The notes beneath the pieces were generated by a model that was not told the origin of the DNA, searched no databases, and was given only the letters and a program-made list of their open reading frames with translations. This document shows positions 59,829-64,000 of a stretch of 64,000 bases of DNA, piece by piece. Each line of letters opens with the position of its first letter. Positions within the stretch are counted from its first letter, which is position 1. Origin of the DNA: Cladorhizidae sp. MBARI D1340-BT2 (Eukaryota > Porifera > Demospongiae > Poecilosclerida > Cladorhizidae). The position numbers and the translations under genes are program-made. Location of the stretch: NCBI GenBank assembly GCA_028752905.1, contig JAQNBH010000006.1, positions 29,641,910-29,705,909 of the forward strand, in the 5' to 3' direction.

Positions 59829-59996
59829 ACCCTGGATTGCCTACAAGTGCTGGTACAAAAATTGAGACATCAGGTCATCCAATTAAAAGATCCACACAGC
59901 TGAGCCAATCCTATATTGTTGTGTTTGCTAGATTTAATGAATGTTTTATTTTACAGACTCTATCCTTCTCTGATAAACAAGCCAGAGATAATCCTG
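59829..59996 (+). CDS. Repeated-exon pair 4 (A4 59829-59899, B4 59957-59996; A4 donor lost)
   Basis: A4 (71 nt) encodes PGLPTSAGTKIETSGHPIK then RSTQ in the shared phase. Its donor position reads CACACAG|CTGAGC where A1 has GTGAGC, a single change that destroys the GT. B4 (40 nt, TTACAG...CCTG|GTATGTG) encodes TLSFSDKQARDNP and is intact. A4 is therefore probably skipped or mis-spliced. Confidence 0.65.
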
Positions 59997-60455
59997 GTAT
60001 GTGTAAATTAGTTTGGAATACTGGATTATATTTATGTGGATAGTTTTACAAAAATTGGCCCAAACAATGAAAGTGCCCACATAAAATTAATCAAGAAATA
60101 CAAGGGTTATTTTTAACCTTGTGTTATCAAGATAAAGGGATCCACTTTTTAAAGTTCTATAATTTCAAAATGAAATATAATAATATCAATTGAAATGCAA
60201 TATGAATTAATGTGTCTATTCATATCCTATTTTCATCAGCTTAGTTCAAAGATGTAAGTCAAGAAAGTAGGGTGACTATTACAATTTTAACATGTGCTCT
60301 AAAAAAATATGGTTTTCAATTATCACAGCAAATGTGAAAAGTGGGTTTTAAAAGTACACCACTCTAGTATGGCACCAAACATTGATTGTATTAGCATAGC
60401 AGCTACCACTATGCAGTACGAATGCATTCTCTGATTAAACATATTTTTTATCCAG

Positions 60456-60613
60456 GATTTCCTACAAGTGCTGTTCCAAAATTTGACCTATCAGAAGAAG
60501 GTCTTCCTTCCACACATGTGAGCTAATACTCTTTGCTTGCTTATTTTAATGTGATTTTTTGTTAATACTACAGGTTCAATCCTTTTCTGATGAGAAAACA
60601 TATGAAATTCCTG
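60456..60613 (+). CDS. Repeated-exon pair 5 (A5 60456-60517, B5 60574-60613)
   Basis: A5 (62 nt, TTATCCAG acceptor, CACACAT|GTGAGC donor) encodes FPTSAVPKFDLSEEGLPSTH. B5 (40 nt, CTACAG acceptor, CCTG|GTATGTG donor) encodes VQSFSDEKTYEIP. Both are in phase and intact; the intron between them is 56 bp. No further exon is recognised before the minisatellite at 60985, so the 3' end of the gene is unknown or outside the window. Confidence 0.68.
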
Positions 60614-60984
60614 GTATGTGTTACTTACTTTGGAAAACTGTTTGGGTGTTTATGGGATTTTAGGCATTGTTAACGGGATTTTAGGCATTGTTAACAAAAC
60701 CTCTTGGAACAAATAAAGAAATTATGTTGTGCTTTTGACATAAGAAGCCTAATAATCTATATGTCTAGCTAGTTTAGAACATCTGTTATTTTTTTACATC
60801 GAGACATGCAGAGAAATAATTATGTCATGAAAAGTTGTGTATTGATAACCAATTTTTCTCAGCTAATGTCGTGAAATTATATTTTATTTTTAGTTAGCTT
60901 ATGATCATAGTCGTCACCATCTACAATGCAAATATATACCAACTTTGCAGTTTTCTGTGATGATTTGATTGGGTGGATATAGCA

Positions 60985-61590
60985 ACAAATATAACATGTA
61001 ACAATTATGTCAAATAACAATAACAATATGCCAAATAACATTAATAACATGTAATAATATACCAAATAACAATATAAACAATATGCCAAAAAACAGTAAT
61101 AACATGTAACAATATGCCAAATAACAATAATAACATGCAACAATATACGCCAAAATAACAATAATAACACCAAATAACAATAATAACATGTATAAACAAT
61201 ATGCCAAATAACAATAATTACATGTAACAATATACCTAACAACAATAATAACATGTAACAATATACAAAATAACAATAATAACATGTAACAGTATACCAA
61301 ATTACAGTAACAATAATATTATACCAATTAACAATAATAACATTTAACAATATGCCAAATAACAATAATAACATGTAACAATATGCCAAATAACAATAAT
61401 AACATGTAACAATATACTAAATAACAATAATTACATGTAACAATATGCCAAATAACAATAATAACATCTAACAATATGCCAAATAACAATAATAACATGT
61501 AACAATATAACAATTTGCCAAATAACAATAATAACATGTAACAATATGCCAAATAACAATAATAACATGTAACAATATACCAAATAACAC
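60985..61590. repeat. Minisatellite, about 33-bp AT-rich unit
   Basis: About 18 units of AATAACAATAATAACATGTA plus ACAATATGCCA. It butts against the gag relic at about 61590, whose minus-strand frame (ISCETYG) runs straight into it. Confidence 0.92.
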
Positions 61591-62160
61591 CGTAGGTCTC
61601 ACAGGAGATGTGGTATTCATGTAAGAGCTCAGTTCTTACTTTTGGGTAGTCTTTCCACTGATCGGCAGGCAAGGAGGCGACAGCAGTGAGACCTGCACCG
61701 GAGAGGGAGCTGCGTAAGATGATGGCCCACTGATTACGTGGCCATTAGCCAGCCTCAGCCGTAGCCTCAAATGCCTCCAGGTAGGCCCCCATACCCATCT
61801 GTCCCTTCAGTAAACTTAGGGATGGATAGCTTTGGCATCGGAGGGAGTCGAAATGCAGTAGGGAGAGGTCTGGACAACTCAGCCAACATCTGCAGGAACC
61901 TCTGCTGCTGCCGAGCCCTCTCTCTCCTCCTGCCTAGCCCTGGGCCTCCTCACGCCTCTGGGCTTCTCCAGTCTCTCTCTCTTCCTGTTTAGCCTGGGCC
62001 TCCTCCCATTTCTGTGCCTCTCGATCTGACCGAGTCTGGTCGATTTGGATCCACTGCTGGAGGAAATCTGTCTATGGGATCGATAGGAAAGTTGGCCTCT
62101 GGGTGCCCCCATGACCTCGACGGGATTCTTGGAGCATCCTTCTCTCCTTCTCTCTGACAT
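61590..62160 (-). pseudogene. Retroelement gag relic
   Basis: Minus-strand reading contains an Arg/Glu-rich coiled segment (about 62160-61880, RKRERLEKPRGVRRPRARQE or the overlapping frame), then KLSIPKFTEGTDGMGAYLEA, IILRSSLSGAGLTAV, LPADQWKDYPKVRTELLHEY and HISCETYG. This is the N-terminal/capsid arrangement of gypsy-type gag and resembles the gag at 26.6 kb (DAFLQTFEVTAQAG, FLRSSVSGAGMT). It is cut off by the minisatellite, with no zinc knuckle or pol following. Sequence upstream (62.17-62.7 kb) may include its 5' LTR, but I could not define ends. Confidence 0.75.
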
Positions 62161-62939
62161 ATCTAGTCAGGGCGATTGGGAAGAGAGGAAAAAAATTAAA
62201 TCAAATACAAACTACAAAACCTCTTCCTGGCTACTGAAGGGTCAGTTGTCAACCCACAAGGCCATTGCCTCTGGGTGTCTCTAGCTAGCTAAGCAACTCC
62301 TCTTCGCTAGCTACTGGCGGTTCCAGGATCTCCTTTTTACAAGAGATCCCACCGCTGCCGCCACTATCGGGGAAATTTCACCCTTATCTAAAACCTTTCT
62401 TCCTCACAATAAGAAAATGGTACTGCTATAGCCTGAGCGGTTAGCTACCTCTGGGTGAATAACCCGCGATGCCTAGGTACTCCAGGAATTGGCTACACCA
62501 ATCAATCACCCTACCTAGACCACTGATCTCCGTGACCCAAGTCTCAGACCTCTCTACTTAGGACCTTACTCCAGTGACACCCCTCAGGTTGACTATCTCT
62601 ATCTCTTTGTCCCTGTCAGGGAAGTAAGCATACACCTGATATACTTACAACTATCAGACAAAACTCCAGAGTCTCACTCTGGTTGCCTTACAATACAGGT
62701 ATTTCTTAACAGTCAACTGATATGCAATATTGCTCTAGAACAGTTATCACAATGCCTCCTTGGGATTGTGGTGGTGTAGCGATCAATTAGCTGTTGGTTG
62801 TGATTTCTGTGGTTATGGTGGGTTATTGTTTGATAAGTCATGGAGTGGTCCTGTTGATTTCCCTGACAGTAGCAATACAGTATACAGGATCCCATCCAAA
62901 GAACCATTCCATAGATGAGGCAGTTGAAGTAATCTTGAC

Positions 62940-64000
62940 GAAAGATGAAAGCTTGAGGGAGAGGACTACACTAGGGGCTGACAGGATTTCTGAAATGTTG
63001 GAATTGTGCCTGAAATCCACCTACTTCAGGTTTCAAGAAAAATACTACGAGCAACAAGAGGGTGTAGCAATGGGCTCTCCAGTATCTGCAGTAGTAGACA
63101 AACCTTTATGTGGAATTCTTTGAGGAATTGGCGCTCACAACTGCCCCACTAAAGCCAAGAGATACGTGGATGATACCTTCTGCATTTTGAAGAAGGGAAG
63201 TGAGCAGGACTTGTAGACCATCTCAACAACAAAAGGCCATCCATAAAGTTTACCATGGAGCTTGAAGTGGCTGGATCGTTGCCCTTACATCACTGCCTTA
63301 TACAAAGGAAGGACTGCAACCATCTAGAAAACCCATGCATACCAACCGATACCTTGATTATAGATCACATCATCACTTCCACTTCAAAAGAGGAGTGGTG
63401 AAGAGCTTGTATAATAGAGCCAGAGAGTAGTGACTGAGAAGGAGGACCTTGGAAGGAAGAACATCATTTCAATAAGGTCTTCATCGAGAATGGTTATCCA
63501 CAAGCCTTCATGAACCGTTCACCCTGCAGAAACAATCTAAATGCAGAAAGGAAGATGAATACAACAGTACAGGCAATGAGGGTTCTATAAAAGAAGGATC
63601 CTATGATAGTGATTCCTTATGCAGCAGGGATGAATGAGACATCAGGAGTGTCTGCAGGAAGTTTAACACAAAAGTCGTCTTCAGATCGGGAAGACCTCTG
63701 AGGACACAACTGAGCAGAGTGAAGGATGTTTTATCAGCTAGAATGCACTCATGTGTTGTTGTACCCGCATTCCTTGTAACTGTGGGAAATACTACATAGT
63801 GGGGGACCATCTGAAGACTGGAGACCTGAGTGATAGAACTTCAATATGACTGTAGAAATTGTCATAAAGAGAAGTCTGCTATTGCTGAGCAATGCATGGG
63901 ATAAATGGACATCCTATTTTGTGGGAGGAAGCCACATCTTGGACCAGGCCAGAAGACAAGAAAGGAACTGCTAGTGAAGGAGGCATTGCACATTGGCCTA
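62940..64000 (+). pseudogene. Penelope-like retroelement: RT plus GIY-YIG region, broken, continues past the edge
   Basis: Early frame: ELCLKSTYFRFQEKYYEQQE then GVAMGSPVSAVV (62998-63110). Next KRYVDDTFCILKKGSEQDL holds the catalytic YVDD (about 63150), followed by stops and shifts through remnants of the RT thumb (RSVVTEKEDLGRKN-like, IRSSSRMV). Near 63690-63990 come LSRVKDVLSARMHSCVV and CNCGKYYIV, then SAIAEQCMG and KELLVKEALHI, the layout of the C-terminal GIY-YIG endonuclease in Penelope-like elements. The Gly of YIG is Val. Many stops make it inactive. The right window edge cuts it. Confidence 0.8.

Larger units (their letters stand above)
59448..60870 (+). repeat. Duplicated block, copy 2 (exons A4-B4-A5-B5)
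   Basis: Counterpart of 56165-57610, about 3.28 kb away in direct orientation. Exon subtypes correspond (A1 with A4 ending KRSTQ; A2 with A5 ending THVSS-like LP-x-TH). Confidence 0.85.

Noticed and set aside
60877..61672. Hydrophobic minus-strand frames (YCYMLLLLFGILLHVIIVIW) that look like membrane proteins
   Set aside because: Produced by the 33-bp AT-rich minisatellite; no non-repetitive coding sequence belongs to them.

Overview
This is a window of AT-rich animal nuclear DNA. Splice-site-bounded short exons, tRNA-like genes with internal pol III boxes, many minisatellites, and LTR, LINE, Penelope, hAT and piggyBac elements all point to a eukaryote. A death-domain reading frame and very short phase-1 exons suit an early-branching invertebrate such as a sponge or cnidarian; the species cannot be fixed from the sequence. 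No bacterial-style operons, rRNA or CRISPR are present. Most of the window is transposon sediment. No complete, unbroken host gene is visible. || Layout: 1-400 short-period array; 2294-3281 deleted Ty3/gypsy copy with one LTR; 3329-5100 broken hAT transposase; 5.3-6.0 kb minisatellites; 6.2-6.4 kb piggyBac tail (minus); 6768-7135 interspersed repeat with an inverted copy at 22.3-22.7 kb; 7927-11099 hAT element with terminal repeats and an 8-bp target duplication; 13456-16639 piggyBac element with TIRs and TTAA duplications; 17589-18788 broken membrane/coiled-coil gene; 23.0-23.9 kb LINE RT; 23.95-26.67 kb rearranged gypsy element; 26.7-26.9 kb piggyBac scrap; 26.9-28.56 kb tandem array of five tRNA-Thr-like genes; 28.7-32.3 kb nested satellites; 32.7-34.8 kb broken transposase-like gene (minus); 35.3-36.4 kb minisatellites; 36.6 kb perfect hairpin; 38.2 kb orphan exon; 40.3-42.3 kb second hAT; 43.0-44.9 kb second piggyBac; 45.3-45.9 kb repeat shared with 5.5-6.0 kb; 48.2-49.45 kb 30-bp minisatellite; 51 kb foldback element; 53.6 kb death-domain exon; 56.5-60.6 kb five tandem pairs of short exons; 61-62.2 kb minisatellite and gag relic; 62.9-64 kb Penelope-like element running off the edge. 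|| Two things stand out. The first is a probable host gene on the plus strand from about 53.6 to 60.6 kb. A death-domain-like exon ending in phase 1 is followed by five duplicated pairs of small exons (A about 59-77 nt, B 37-44 nt), all with phase-compatible borders. They would add about 33-39 residues per pair, and some members are visibly broken. The second is a gypsy family whose integrase lies directly after protease and upstream of RT/RNase H (the Gmr1-type order). It is seen as two fragments that share the same internal RT deletion, one of them joined head-to-head with an inverted gag-protease-integrase segment.
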